Shown: in pieces, positions 25,185-34,700 of the stretch
How the letters are laid out: every line of letters begins with the position of its first letter
How positions within the stretch are numbered: position 1 is the first letter of the stretch
Source of the DNA: CADEED01 sp041395625
Lineage (GTDB): Bacteria; Pseudomonadota; Gammaproteobacteria; Steroidobacterales; Steroidobacteraceae
Length of the DNA stretch: 64,000 nucleotides
Assembly (NCBI GenBank): GCA_041395625.1
Contig: JAWLAE010000002.1
Location: 682,001-746,000, forward strand
Direction of reading: 5' to 3'
Position numbers and translations under genes: made by a program
The notes under the pieces: model-generated
Told to the model about the DNA's origin: nothing
Databases searched by the model: none
The model's input: only the letters and a program-made list of their open reading frames with translations

Positions 25185-26383
25185 GGATGCAGCTTCCGCA
25201 CGTTCTGGTCCTCGAGGCCAAAACTGGGCAAGTTCCGCTCAACGGCTTTCGCAAGCGTCCGATCCCGAAGGTGAGCGTAGGCACGAGTCGTCATTCGCAG
25301 ATCTGCGTGACCGAGCAGATCGCGGATGATCTCGGCATCGGTGCCTGCATTGATCAGCAGCGAGGCGTAGCTGCGGCGCAGATCGTGGAAACGGACTGGC
25401 GGTTCGAGCTTGGCGTTCTTGGATACGCGCGCCATTTGGCGAGACACCTCCATGCTGTACCACTTTTGCCCGTCTGCCCGTGTAAACACGAGCTCGTCGC
25501 CAGCCTTGCCGGCCGTGACTTGCGCGAAGAACTGCTCGCCCTCCTCGCTCAGCGGAATGGTCCGCGCCTTGCCAGACTTCGAGTGCCGAACCGTGACCTT
25601 CGCAGCGTCGACGTCGGACACGCGGAGCGCGAGCAACTCACCGAGCCGCATCCCGGTGTTGAGCGCGCCGCGCGCCAGCGATCGAAAGTCAGGCGGCATC
25701 GCATTAAGCGCCCGTCGCGCCTCGGCGCTCGTGAGGTTCCGCGTGCGCGCCCGATCAACATTCCGGTACGGGCGGATCCGCCGCCACGCGAGATCGGACG
25801 TGGCCTTGCCGTCGCCAAACGCCTGATTGAGCGCCGCACGGAACACCGCCCAGGTGCGATTTGCGGTCGCCTGCGCGCGCCGCTTGATTTCGGGATCAGC
25901 AGTCTCGGGAATGAGCGCGCTGAACCAGCGCCGCAGCTCGGCAGACTCGAGCTTGTTGACGTCGTGCGCTGCCCATCGCGGCATGATCGATGCGGCGGCC
26001 TTTGCCTGATCTGTTTCGACCGAGCCGATCGTCGAACGCGCCATGCGAGAAACCCAGTACGCCTCGAGCGCATCGCCGACCGTGTAAGCATCTGTCGCCG
26101 TCGCGGTCGGACGTTGATCGCCCACCGCTATCTTGATGGCCTGCTTCCAGCTGAGAACAGCCGCACCATCCGCCGGCAAGCTGTCATCAGCGAGCCCGAG
26201 CCGCCGCTTCCAACGCCTGCCCGCCCGGAACTCGCGCAGATACCACTTTCCGGACTTCGCGCCCTTGCGATAACCGAGGTGCAGTCCGGGCTGCACCTCA
26301 TGCCAGTAGGGCTCGTGCTGCGGTTTCAGCTTCGCGCGGGCAGCGCGGGTTTGCAGTCTCGAGTTGCGCGGCTGTCGTGGCAT
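25181..26383 (-). CDS. Tyrosine-type site-specific integrase
   Basis: The enzyme recombines the element into the tRNA-Glu site. The 400-residue reading from ATG 26383 (M-P-R-Q-P) has an N-terminal arm-binding segment, a SAM-like core-binding domain (about 95-200) and the catalytic domain. In that domain the Arg is in NTGMRLGELLALR, the His-x-x-Arg in FHDLRRSYASL, the second His in LGHADLRMTTRAYAHL, and the nucleophile Tyr in the same segment. All catalytic residues are present, so it may be active. It reads away from attR, which lies about 190 bp upstream. Confidence 0.95.
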   Translation of the reverse strand: MPRQPRNSRLQTRAARAKLKPQHEPYWHEVQPGLHLGYRKGAKSGKWYLREFRAGRRWKRRLGLADDSLPADGAAVLSWKQAIKIAVGDQRPTATATDAYTVGDALEAYWVSRMARSTIGSVETDQAKAAASIMPRWAAHDVNKLESAELRRWFSALIPETADPEIKRRAQATANRTWAVFRAALNQAFGDGKATSDLAWRRIRPYRNVDRARTRNLTSAEARRALNAMPPDFRSLARGALNTGMRLGELLALRVSDVDAAKVTVRHSKSGKARTIPLSEEGEQFFAQVTAGKAGDELVFTRADGQKWYSMEVSRQMARVSKNAKLEPPVRFHDLRRSYASLLINAGTDAEIIRDLLGHADLRMTTRAYAHLRDRTLAKAVERNLPSFGLEDQNVRKLHP

Positions 26384-26413
26384 GTGGTGTCCTAGCAGCC
26401 GAGCGCCGACAGG

Positions 26414-26426
26414 CAAGGCTGTAACA
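26414..26426 (+). repeat. Internal 13-bp copy of att core
   Basis: CAAGGCTGTAACA here is identical to part of the 47-bp att repeat, in the same orientation, about 160 bp from attR. It sits 30 bp upstream of the integrase start. Confidence 0.6.
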
Positions 26427-26431
26427 GAAAG

Positions 26432-26451
26432 AATTTAGGGAAATTTAGGGA
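26432..26451 (+). repeat. Tandem AATTTAGGGA decamers
   Basis: Two perfect 10-bp direct repeats lie between the integrase start and attR, AT-rich against the local background. The position suits integrase arm sites or a regulator of integrase expression. Confidence 0.5.
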
Positions 26452-26490
26452 AATGTCGGGCACAGACGGCACTTTACACTTGGAGACGAT

Positions 26491-26607
26491 AATGAACAAG
26501 CATCTACCAAACCCCTATATTCATAGGGCTTTGGAAAAGATGACCGTAGACGTTTGCGGACGCTCCGGTCGCACTCTCAAGGCTGTAACACGGGTTCGAA
26601 TCCCGTA
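26491..26607 (+). CDS. Possible 38-residue ORF ending inside attR
   Basis: TTGGAGACGATA precedes an ATG and the frame encodes MNKHLPNPYIHRALEKM onward, finishing in TRVRIP supplied by the tRNA-derived repeat. A CCCTAT-ATTC-ATAGGG hairpin (26513-26528) lies within it. The ribosome site looks real; homology is unknown. Confidence 0.3.
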
Positions 26608-26620
26608 GGGAGCGCCATCT
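26574..26620 (+). repeat. attR, 47-bp direct repeat (tRNA-Glu 3' fragment)
   Basis: This is a perfect copy of 16616-16662. It is the displaced 3' half of the host tRNA gene; no 5' half precedes it, so it is not a second functional tRNA. Confidence 0.93.
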
Positions 26621-26666
26621 GGCGGTAGGATGCCGTGCAGCGCGCCGGCTCCGGGAGATCCCACTG

Positions 26667-27422
26667 ATGCCCAGACTCACAGGCAAGATCGCGCTCATCA
26701 CGGGATCGAGCTCCGGCATCGGCCGGGGCGTCGCGCTCGCATTTGCGCGCGACGGCGCCGATATCGTCGTCAATTACCCGAGTGCCGACGAGCGCGCTGC
26801 GGCCGATGGCGTCGTGGCAGACATCGTGGCCAGTGGCCGTCGCGCAATCGCCGTGCGAGCCGACGTGGCCGGCGAAGCGGACGTGGAACGGCTGGTATCG
26901 ACCGCCGAACGCGAGTTCGGGCGCATCGATATTCTCGTCAACAACGCCGGCATCGCGCATAGCGCGCCGCTCGAGGACATTCCCGTCGCCACTTGGGATC
27001 GACTCCTGGCCGTGCATTTGCGCAGCGTCTTCCTGGTGACGCGGCTCGTGATTCGCGGCATGTACGCGCGTGATTACGGCCGTATCATCAATACGGCCTC
27101 ACAACTCGCCTACAAAGGCGCACCGGGGCTGACCCACTACACGGCCGCGAAAGGCGCCATCATCTCCTTCACGCGCTCGCTGGCACTCGAGATCGGACCG
27201 CGCAATGTCAACGTGAACGCGGTCGCGCCAGGTGCAACCTTGACGCCGATACTCGACAGTGTGCCGCCCGACTTGTTAGATGCGGTGCGCAGGTCCATTC
27301 CGAAAGGCCGCATCGCCGACGTGGATGATATCGTGCCGAGCTATGTGTTCCTGGCATCCGACGACGCACGCCACTATCAAGGCCAGTGTCTCTCGCCCAA
27401 CGGCGGCGACGTTTTCCTGTAG
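26667..27422 (+). CDS. SDR-family oxidoreductase
   Basis: The 251-residue short-chain dehydrogenase has TGSSSGIG (cofactor loop, about 12-19), NNAG near 92, and the catalytic Ser with the Y-T-A-A-K motif near 155. The segment VVNYPSADERAAADGVVADI suggests a FabG-like or glucose-dehydrogenase-like NAD(P) enzyme; the substrate cannot be named. GGAGATCCCACTG precedes the ATG. Before the element inserted it would have followed tRNA-Glu directly. Confidence 0.9.
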   Translation: MPRLTGKIALITGSSSGIGRGVALAFARDGADIVVNYPSADERAAADGVVADIVASGRRAIAVRADVAGEADVERLVSTAEREFGRIDILVNNAGIAHSAPLEDIPVATWDRLLAVHLRSVFLVTRLVIRGMYARDYGRIINTASQLAYKGAPGLTHYTAAKGAIISFTRSLALEIGPRNVNVNAVAPGATLTPILDSVPPDLLDAVRRSIPKGRIADVDDIVPSYVFLASDDARHYQGQCLSPNGGDVFL

Positions 27423-27504
27423 CGGGACTCGCAAGGCTTGCGCGGCGAACAGCGCATCGACTCCATGCCATTTGGCGGGGTACGATGCGACCGTCCCGTC
27501 GCTG

Positions 27505-27759
27505 CTAGTTGCCGAGCCACCAGGCGCGCAGTTCCGCCAGATCGATTTCACCGTCTCGATCGAGATCGATTTCGCGAAAACCGATTTGCACGGCCGATTC
27601 CTTCATGTGGGGGTCGAGATCGGCCATCATCGACTTGAACTCCAGATAGCTGATCGAACCGTCGCCGTCCACGTCGGTCTGTTCGAACAATTCGTTGAAC
27701 TCATCGATAGTGTCTTCGTCGGCTGCAGCCGGCCCTCGAAGCTTGCCTTTCACGCTCAT
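27505..27759 (-). CDS. EF-hand calcium-binding protein
   Basis: The 84-residue protein from ATG 27759 contains two canonical EF-hand loops, DVDGDGSISYLE and DLDRDGEIDLAE, separated by a helix. There is no signal peptide, so it is probably cytoplasmic, acting as a calcium buffer or sensor. It is monocistronic, convergent with the SDR gene. Confidence 0.85.
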   Translation of the reverse strand: MSVKGKLRGPAAADEDTIDEFNELFEQTDVDGDGSISYLEFKSMMADLDPHMKESAVQIGFREIDLDRDGEIDLAELRAWWLGN

Positions 27760-27941
27760 GTTGCTCTGCCTCCGTTGACTGCACCGGCCCCACAACAGCG
27801 ACCGCTCTGTATCAATAGCCCGAAGCAGGCTCCGGCACGACCGTGGCCAATACCTACAGGGCTTTAAGTAGTGCTGCGGATGTTTATCGGACAGAACTGC
27901 GGCATCCTAGGCGATAGCTGGATCGTGCTGGAGACAAGCCC

Positions 27942-28664
27942 ATGGTGTCGCATACTTCCCCTCTTGCCCGAGTCATCGGCCTCAGCTTGGGCGTCGTCCT
28001 GCTGCTGGCGACCTGCCCGGCGCACAGTCAGTCGCAGACCGGCGCGGCAACGAGCGATGGCACGCCCTCAGAACTGCAGCCTGTTCGAGTCCGAGGCCTG
28101 CAGAAAGTGGAAGCAGTGCCGGGCGCTGACCTCGCGCCTTACAGCAAGATCCTGCTCGACCCGATCGAAGTGGCCTTCCACAAGAACTGGGATGCCCGAT
28201 CGGTCGCCGGGACGCGCATTTCGGCCGCCGAGAAACTCGAGATGCGCACGGGTCTGGCAAAGATCCTGCGCGAGGAATTCGCGCGTGTACTGACCAAGGA
28301 CGGCCGTTACGCCGTGGTCGAGGCCCCCGGCGACGATGTCCTGCGCATCAAGGCCGAGATCAAGAATCTGTACGTGAATGCGCCAGATTTGCCGCGCGCC
28401 TCACGCACACGCACCTACACGCTGTCACTCGGCGAGATGACGCTGGTGGCGGAACTGCGAGATTCGACCACTGGCGATCTCATTGCGCGAGTGACGGATC
28501 GCAAACGGGATCCGGAATCAACCTTCCTCGAGCTGACTACAAGGGTCGACAACGTGGCGGCTGCCCGACGCGCGGCGGCGAGCTGGGCCCGCATTCTGCG
28601 CGAGCACCTGGACTCCGCACACGAGGCACTCGGCGCGCCCAACCGCGCGACGACCCCACAGTAG
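27942..28664 (+). CDS. DUF3313-family secreted protein
   Basis: The 240-residue protein has a signal peptide (about 10-29, ending in AHSQS) but no lipobox Cys at the cleavage site, although many DUF3313 members are lipoproteins. The mature part shows PVRVRGLQKVEAVPGADLAPYSKILLDPIEVAF and VVEAPGDDVLRIKAEIKNLYVNAPD, characteristic of the family. A periplasmic or outer-membrane role of unknown nature is expected. GGAGA precedes the start. Confidence 0.8.
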   Translation: MVSHTSPLARVIGLSLGVVLLLATCPAHSQSQTGAATSDGTPSELQPVRVRGLQKVEAVPGADLAPYSKILLDPIEVAFHKNWDARSVAGTRISAAEKLEMRTGLAKILREEFARVLTKDGRYAVVEAPGDDVLRIKAEIKNLYVNAPDLPRASRTRTYTLSLGEMTLVAELRDSTTGDLIARVTDRKRDPESTFLELTTRVDNVAAARRAAASWARILREHLDSAHEALGAPNRATTPQ

Positions 28665-28758
28665 GTAGCATTCGCAAGCGCGGTCCGTTGCGACGGCGCT
28701 CGCGAGGAGCTAGGCTGGACTCTGACCGGTGTCCCATTCGCAAGCGAGGTAGATCGCT

Positions 28759-29937
28759 ATGAGGCTGCACCTGCTCGATCCGACCATCCGAGGCAGCGAC
28801 GCAGCGCCACTACGCCCGCGCCGCCGCGATCGTTCGAGGCGCGTACTACAGGAGCTTCTCGGTCGTGCCGACATCAGGCTGGACGGTGATCGCCCGTGGG
28901 ACATCAAGGTTCGCGACGCGCGCATGATCGACGCGGTTCTGGCACACGGCTCATTAGGCGCAGGCGAGTCCTACATGGACGGCTGGTGGGACTGCGAGGC
29001 GCTCGACGCGATGTTCACTCGCGTGCTGCGGGCACGCGTTACCGAACACCTGAACTCACTCGACGAGCGCATGGCGGCTTTGCTCGCCATCGTCCGCAAT
29101 CCCCAGACGCCGCGGCGCGCCAGACGGGTGGGCCGACAGCACTACGATCTCGGCGACGATGTGTACCAGCGCATGCTGGACCCGCGGATGATTTATAGCT
29201 GTGCCTACTGGCGCGCCGACGATTCGCTGGCGAGCGCGCAGGAGCGCAAACTCGATCTGGTATGCCGCAAGCTACGGCTGCGAGCGGGGATGCGGGTGCT
29301 CGATATCGGCTGCGGCTGGGGTGGCGCCGCTCGATTCGCCGCGGAACGCTATGGCGTCGAAGTGGTTGGCTGCACCATATCGCAACATCAGGCGCAGGTT
29401 GCGCGGCAGCGCTGCGATGGCCTGCCGGTCGAGATACGCCTGCTCGACTACCGTGAGCTCGATGGACAATTCGACCGGATCTTTTCGATTGGCATGTTCG
29501 AGCACGTCGGTGAACGCAACTACCGGGGGTTCTTCAGCAAGGCGCGTGCCCTGCTCGCAGCGGACGGCCTGCTACTGCTGCACACGATCGGCAGCAACCG
29601 TTCTTCGCGTGCCACGGACGCCTGGATAGAGAAGTACATCTTCGCCAACTCGATGCTGCCCTCGATCGCGCAGATTGGCGCAGCGACCGAGAATCTCTGG
29701 GTCGTCGAGGACTGGCACAGCTTCGGGCCACACTATGACCGCACCTTGATGAGCTGGCTCGAGAACTTCGAGCAGCACTGGCCGGAACTAGCGTCACGCT
29801 ATGACGAACGATTCCACCGGATGTGGCGCTACTATCTTGCGTCGTGCGCGGCCGCGTTCCGCGCGCGCCACAACCAGCTGTGGCAGGTACTGCTGTCGCC
29901 TGCGGGCATTGCCGGCGGTCTGCCCGAAGTGCGTTGA
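28759..29937 (+). CDS. cfa: Cyclopropane-fatty-acyl-phospholipid synthase
   Basis: Cfa transfers a methylene group from S-adenosylmethionine to double bonds of membrane phospholipid chains, a stress and stationary-phase adaptation. The 392-residue protein has an N-terminal lipid-binding domain (GESYMDGWWDCEALD near 69-83), QHYDLGDDVYQRMLDPRMIYSCAYW and the SAM motif LDIGCGWGG at 181-189. Length matches E. coli Cfa. Confidence 0.95.
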   Translation: MRLHLLDPTIRGSDAAPLRPRRRDRSRRVLQELLGRADIRLDGDRPWDIKVRDARMIDAVLAHGSLGAGESYMDGWWDCEALDAMFTRVLRARVTEHLNSLDERMAALLAIVRNPQTPRRARRVGRQHYDLGDDVYQRMLDPRMIYSCAYWRADDSLASAQERKLDLVCRKLRLRAGMRVLDIGCGWGGAARFAAERYGVEVVGCTISQHQAQVARQRCDGLPVEIRLLDYRELDGQFDRIFSIGMFEHVGERNYRGFFSKARALLAADGLLLLHTIGSNRSSRATDAWIEKYIFANSMLPSIAQIGAATENLWVVEDWHSFGPHYDRTLMSWLENFEQHWPELASRYDERFHRMWRYYLASCAAAFRARHNQLWQVLLSPAGIAGGLPEVR

Positions 29938-29952
29938 CCGAGGGAGGTTTCC

Positions 29953-31587
29953 CTGACACCGCCAGCTTTCATTCAGGCCGCGCCCCGGCCGCGCAACGCG
30001 GTGACGGCGGACTGGTTGGTGCGCAGCTACCTGCGCCATCGGCTGCCGCCCGAAATCCATGCCGCGTTCGAACCCGTGCTGCTCGAGCTGAGCGACCTGG
30101 CGTCCGGACCACTCTGGGACGCGCAGCTCGCCGATCGTATGCGCGAACCTGTACTGACGCAGTGGGACCCCTGGGGCAATCGCGTCGATCAGATCGAACT
30201 CACCGCGGTCTGGCACCAGGCGGAGTCGTTAGCGGCGCGCTTCGGCCTGACAGCGATACCCTATGAACGGCGCTACGAGCAATGGTCGCGTGTCTGCCAG
30301 TTTGCGCTGGTGCATGTCTTCCACCCGGTCACCGATCTGTACAGTTGTCCGCTCGCGATGACCGACGGTGCGGCCAGAACACTGCTCGGCTCGGGCAATC
30401 GGCGGCTGATCGAGCGCGCCGTGCCGCATTTGACCAGCAGGGACGCGGCGCAGTTCTGGACCAGCGGCCAGTGGATGACCGAAGCCACGGGTGGCTCCGA
30501 TGTGGGGCAGTCACAATGCACGGCACAGCAAGACGGCACGCTCGGCTGGCGCCTCCATGGCAAGAAGTGGTTCACGTCGGCGGCCACGTCCCAAATCGCG
30601 CTGACTCTGGCACGGCCAGAGCGCAATGGTCCTGGCGGGCGAGGTCTTGCACTATTCTATCTGGAGACCCGCGACGCGACGGGCGCCATGAACGGCATTC
30701 GGGTGGAACGGCTCAAGGACAAACTGGGCAGCCGCAAAGTGCCGACGGCCGAGCTCACCCTGGATGGCTGCCTCGCGCAGCTGGTCGGCACAACTACGGA
30801 TGGCACCCAAGCGATCGAACCGATGCTGCGCATCACGCGAGCCTGGAATAGCGTCTGCGCAGCGAGTTTCGCGCGCTTTGGCCTCGGCCTCGCGCGCGAC
30901 TATGCAACCAAGCGTCAAGCCTTTCGCGCAACGCTCGCGGATCTGCCCTTGCATCGCGATACGCTCGACGAGATCGACGCCGAGTCGGCCGCCGCGTTCG
31001 TGCTGACCTTCTATCTGCTCGAATTGTTAGGGCTGGACGAAACCACCGGGCTCGACACCGAGCGCGGTCACTTGCTGCGCACGCTGACACCGCTGGTCAA
31101 GGCAACCACGGGCCGCCAAGCGGCTTGGGCCGCGAGCGAGACTATCGAGGCCTTCGGCGGCGCGGGCTATGTCGAGGACACCGGCATACCCATGTTGCTG
31201 CGGGACTCGCAGGTGTTGCCGATCTGGGAAGGCACCACCAACGTGCTGTCGCTCGACTTGCTGCTGCGCGCCGATCTCGACGCGGGGCTCGATGTGCTCA
31301 CTCGGGTTGCTCTGGCGAGCTGCGATGGCGCGGGCAATTCTATCCTCGCGCCCGCGGCCAGTGTCGTGCGCGCCGCATTGCGAGCGGCCAACGACTGGCA
31401 CCGCAATACCACTGCAATGGACATCCGCCAGGCCGGCGCGCGACGCTTTGCATTGACGATCGGACGCGCGCTGGCGCTGGCACTCCTGATCGATCTTGCT
31501 GGGGGTGTCGCGGATGCGGAAGATCGACAGACCGCGACGACGATCGCATTACGCTTCAGTCAGCGGGATATCGATCAGCTTCGCTGA
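29953..31587 (+). CDS. AidB-like acyl-CoA dehydrogenase family flavoprotein
   Basis: The protein resembles the AidB branch of acyl-CoA dehydrogenases, FAD proteins linked to protection from DNA alkylation: WDPWGNRVDQIELTAVWHQAE, MTEATGGSDVGQSQ, GKKWFTSAATS, RVERLKDKLGSRKVPTAE and IWEGTTNVLSLDLLLRA. It is shorter at the N-terminus than E. coli AidB. The first ATG/GTG/TTG is GTG 30001 (528 residues), but an in-frame CTG at 29953 sits 5 bp after GGGAGG and would add PPAFIQAAPRPRNA to the protein. I give the CTG as the likely start with limited confidence. It follows cfa by 15 bp. Confidence 0.85.
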   Translation: MTPPAFIQAAPRPRNAVTADWLVRSYLRHRLPPEIHAAFEPVLLELSDLASGPLWDAQLADRMREPVLTQWDPWGNRVDQIELTAVWHQAESLAARFGLTAIPYERRYEQWSRVCQFALVHVFHPVTDLYSCPLAMTDGAARTLLGSGNRRLIERAVPHLTSRDAAQFWTSGQWMTEATGGSDVGQSQCTAQQDGTLGWRLHGKKWFTSAATSQIALTLARPERNGPGGRGLALFYLETRDATGAMNGIRVERLKDKLGSRKVPTAELTLDGCLAQLVGTTTDGTQAIEPMLRITRAWNSVCAASFARFGLGLARDYATKRQAFRATLADLPLHRDTLDEIDAESAAAFVLTFYLLELLGLDETTGLDTERGHLLRTLTPLVKATTGRQAAWAASETIEAFGGAGYVEDTGIPMLLRDSQVLPIWEGTTNVLSLDLLLRADLDAGLDVLTRVALASCDGAGNSILAPAASVVRAALRAANDWHRNTTAMDIRQAGARRFALTIGRALALALLIDLAGGVADAEDRQTATTIALRFSQRDIDQLR

Positions 31588-31744
31588 ATCCTCGTGCAAC
31601 GAATCCTGGGGCGCCCGCTTCCGCCATAATTCGCCCGCGGCCAGGCACGATCCGGACACGCGCATCCCCCAATCGGTCAAGTAGACTGCTGCACGCGGCG
31701 CAGCGGACACAGTGTTCGCAACGCCTGGGATGTGCGGAGTCGAC

Positions 31745-34700
31745 ATGAACAACGATACGGGCGCTCTATCTTTCGGCCAGACTGTGTTGCGGGCCGCACC
31801 ACTAACGCTGGTACTTGCACTGGCGCTCCTCGCAGCCGGATGCCAGCGCAGCAAGGACCCGCCCAGCGCCGCAGCGCCCACTGCCGCCGCAGCCGATCCC
31901 GCCTGGAGCGCCATTGTCAGCGCGCATACCACGGGTGCCGTCTCGCGCAAGAGCTCTCTGCGGGTGCTATTCGTCAACGATGTCATTCCGGCTGCCAAAG
32001 TAGGTAGCGACGCCGGTAACACTCTGACGTTGCAACCGACGGTCGCGGGCCGCGCCACGTTCGCCAGTCAGCGTGAAATCCTGTTCGTGCCGACCAATGA
32101 GCTGGCGCCGGCCACGACCTATCTGGCCAGGCTGCGCGGTGACGGTCTGACCGGGGTGCCCGCCGGAATCGGACCGTTCGAATTCATCGTCCAGACGATG
32201 CAACCCAACTTCGACGTGGCGGTCGAGCGGCTCGATATCGAAGACGCTGGCGCCGGCACGATGCGACTGACCGGCACGATCGCCACGGCCGACCATGAAG
32301 ACCCGGCACTGATCGAGAAGGTCCTGGCCGCGACCGTGGGCGACGCGCCCGTCGTCATCGAGTGGCAACACGCGCCGGCATCGCGACGCCATGCGTTCAC
32401 GATTGCCGGTCTCGCCCGCGAGCAAGCCGCCCAGACACTGACGCTGCGCTGGGACGGCCAGCCGATCGGTGCCGCTGCCGCCGACACTCGCGAGATCGAC
32501 ATCCCCGCCCGCGACCAGTTCTCGGTAACCCAGGCGCAGGCGCTGGAACAGGATGGCCGTCGCGTCGTGGTGACCCAGTTCTCCGACCACCTGGACGCAA
32601 AACAAAACCTCAAAGGCCTGGTGCGGCTCTCGAGCGGCGCGTTCACCAGCCGCGTCGAGGGCAACACACTGACCTTGTACCCGGATGAGAATGCCGCCGG
32701 GACGGTGACGCTCAGTCTCGAGGCGGGCATACGCAACAAGCGCGGCGATCTGCTGCAGGGGCAGACGGACTTCTCACTCGAGTTCACCACTAACAAGCCG
32801 CAGGTGCGCTTCGTCGGCCGCGGCGTGATCCTGCCCGACGCGAGCACCCTCAGCGTGCCGTTCGAAGCCGTCAGTGCACGCGCCGTGCGTGTCACGGCGC
32901 TGCGCATCTACGAGAGCAACGTGCCGCAGTTCCTGCAGGTGAATTCCCTGGACGGCGCCAATGAGCTCGGGCGCGTCGGCCGGTTCCTCTGGCAGAAGGT
33001 CATTCCGCTGACGGCACCGGTCGCCGGCCGCTGGACGCGCTACAACCTCGATGTCACCGAACTGATGCAGAGTGACCCGGGCGGTATATTCCAGCTCACG
33101 CTGTCGATTGCACCGCCCGATTCCACTTATAGCTGTCCGGGGATCACAGTGGGCACGGCGACGCCCGCCACGGCGGATTTGGCCAATGCGGATCCGGCCA
33201 ATCAAGAAGACGGCGATACTGGCGAACCGAGTAACTGGGACTACGCCGAGGAATATTTCGGTGCCGATGTCGAAGCGGACTGGCGCCAGCGCGACAATCC
33301 CTGTAATCCGGCTTACTACCGCTACTCGAGTGGCGTGCGAGCGGCGCGCAATCTGCTCGCCTCGAACATTGGACTGCTCGCCAAACGCGATCAACGCGGC
33401 GCCTGGCTCACGGTCGCCACGAACCTGCGTGACGCCAGCCCACTCGCCGGCGCCGAGATCACGGCGCAGAATTTTCAGGGGCGCGCGCTGCAGACAGCGA
33501 CCACTGATAGCGCCGGCATTGCCGAATTTCCGGTCATCGACCAGCCCTTCATGCTGGTCGCCCGGCACAAGAACGACAAGGCCTATCTCAAAGTCAACAA
33601 CGGCGTGCAATTGCCGGTCAGTCACTTCGATGCCGGCGGCGAGACCGTCAGCAAGGGCCTGAAAGGCTACCTGTATGGCGACCGCGGCGTATGGCGGCCG
33701 GGCGACGCGATCCATCTGACATTCGTGGTGCAGGACAAAGGCAAGACCCTGCCCGCCAACCATCCAGTCACGCTGGAGCTGCGCAATCCGCGCGGGCAGC
33801 TGGTGCAGACACTGACCAACGCGACGCCGGTCGGGCAGTTCTACCGATTCGAACTAACGACTGCCGCCGACGCGCCGACCGGCGACTGGACGGCGCGCGC
33901 GCTGCTCGGCGGAACGACGTTCACCAAGACACTCAAGATCGAAACCATCATGCCAAATCGGCTCAAGATCGATCTCGAACTCGGCGACGCCACGCTCGTA
34001 GCCGGCAAGCCGCTGGCAGGCAAGCTGAGCTCGCAATGGTTGAGCGGCGCCACGGCTGCCGGCCTCAAGGCAGATATCGAAGTGCGGCTCACGCCCACTA
34101 CCACCCGTTTTTCGCGCTTTACCGACTATCAGTTCGACGATCCAGCACGCAGCTTCAGTGGCGATCCGCAGAAACTCTTCACAGGCGCGCTCGATGACAA
34201 CGGCACGGCGCGCATAGATGGCACGCTCGACCTGCCCAATGACGCGCCCGGCATGCTGAACGCCAGCTTCGCGACTCGCGTGTTCGAACGCGGCGGCGCC
34301 TTCAGCATCAATCGGGCAACGCGCAGCGTCGCGCCGTTCGAGCGCTTCGTCGGCCTGCGGTTGCCAAAAGGCGATAGCACGCGCGACATGCTGATGACGG
34401 ACAAGAATCACGTGGTCGAGATCGCGAGTCTCTCCGCCGCCGGCGAGCCCGTCGACCTCGACAACATCCAGGTCACCCTGGAACAGATCGAGTGGCGCTG
34501 GTGGTGGGACCAATCAGGGGAAACGCTCGCCCAATACACGCAGCGCGAGTCGCGCCAGATCGTCAAACAGGAGACGATCGCTACCCGCAAGGGCCAGGGC
34601 CAATGGACGTTCCAGATCAAGTACCCGCAATGGGGCCGTTATCTGCTGCGTGCCTGCGATCTGAACGGTGGTCATTGCACCGGCCGGGTGTTCTACATCG

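Larger units (their letters stand above)
16616..26620 (+). mobile_element. tRNA-Glu-integrated satellite-like element with capsid gene
   Basis: The element is bounded by a perfect 47-bp direct repeat that starts in the anticodon loop of tRNA-Glu and runs 3 bp past CCA; repeat to repeat it spans about 9.96 kb. A tyrosine integrase lies beside the right repeat. All inner genes but one run on the minus strand, in the order integrase, unknown, AlpA-like, primase-like zinc protein, RepA-type helicase, small proteins, SSB-tailed protein, unknowns, capsid block, membrane protein. No portal, terminase, tail, lysis or conjugation gene is present. Integration restores a full tRNA at the left. The gene set resembles phage satellites of the PICI type more than a complete prophage. 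Confidence 0.9.

Noticed and set aside
26574..26620. Second tRNA-Glu gene
   Set aside because: Only the 3' half is present; no D arm or acceptor 5' strand precedes it, so it is the attR duplicate.
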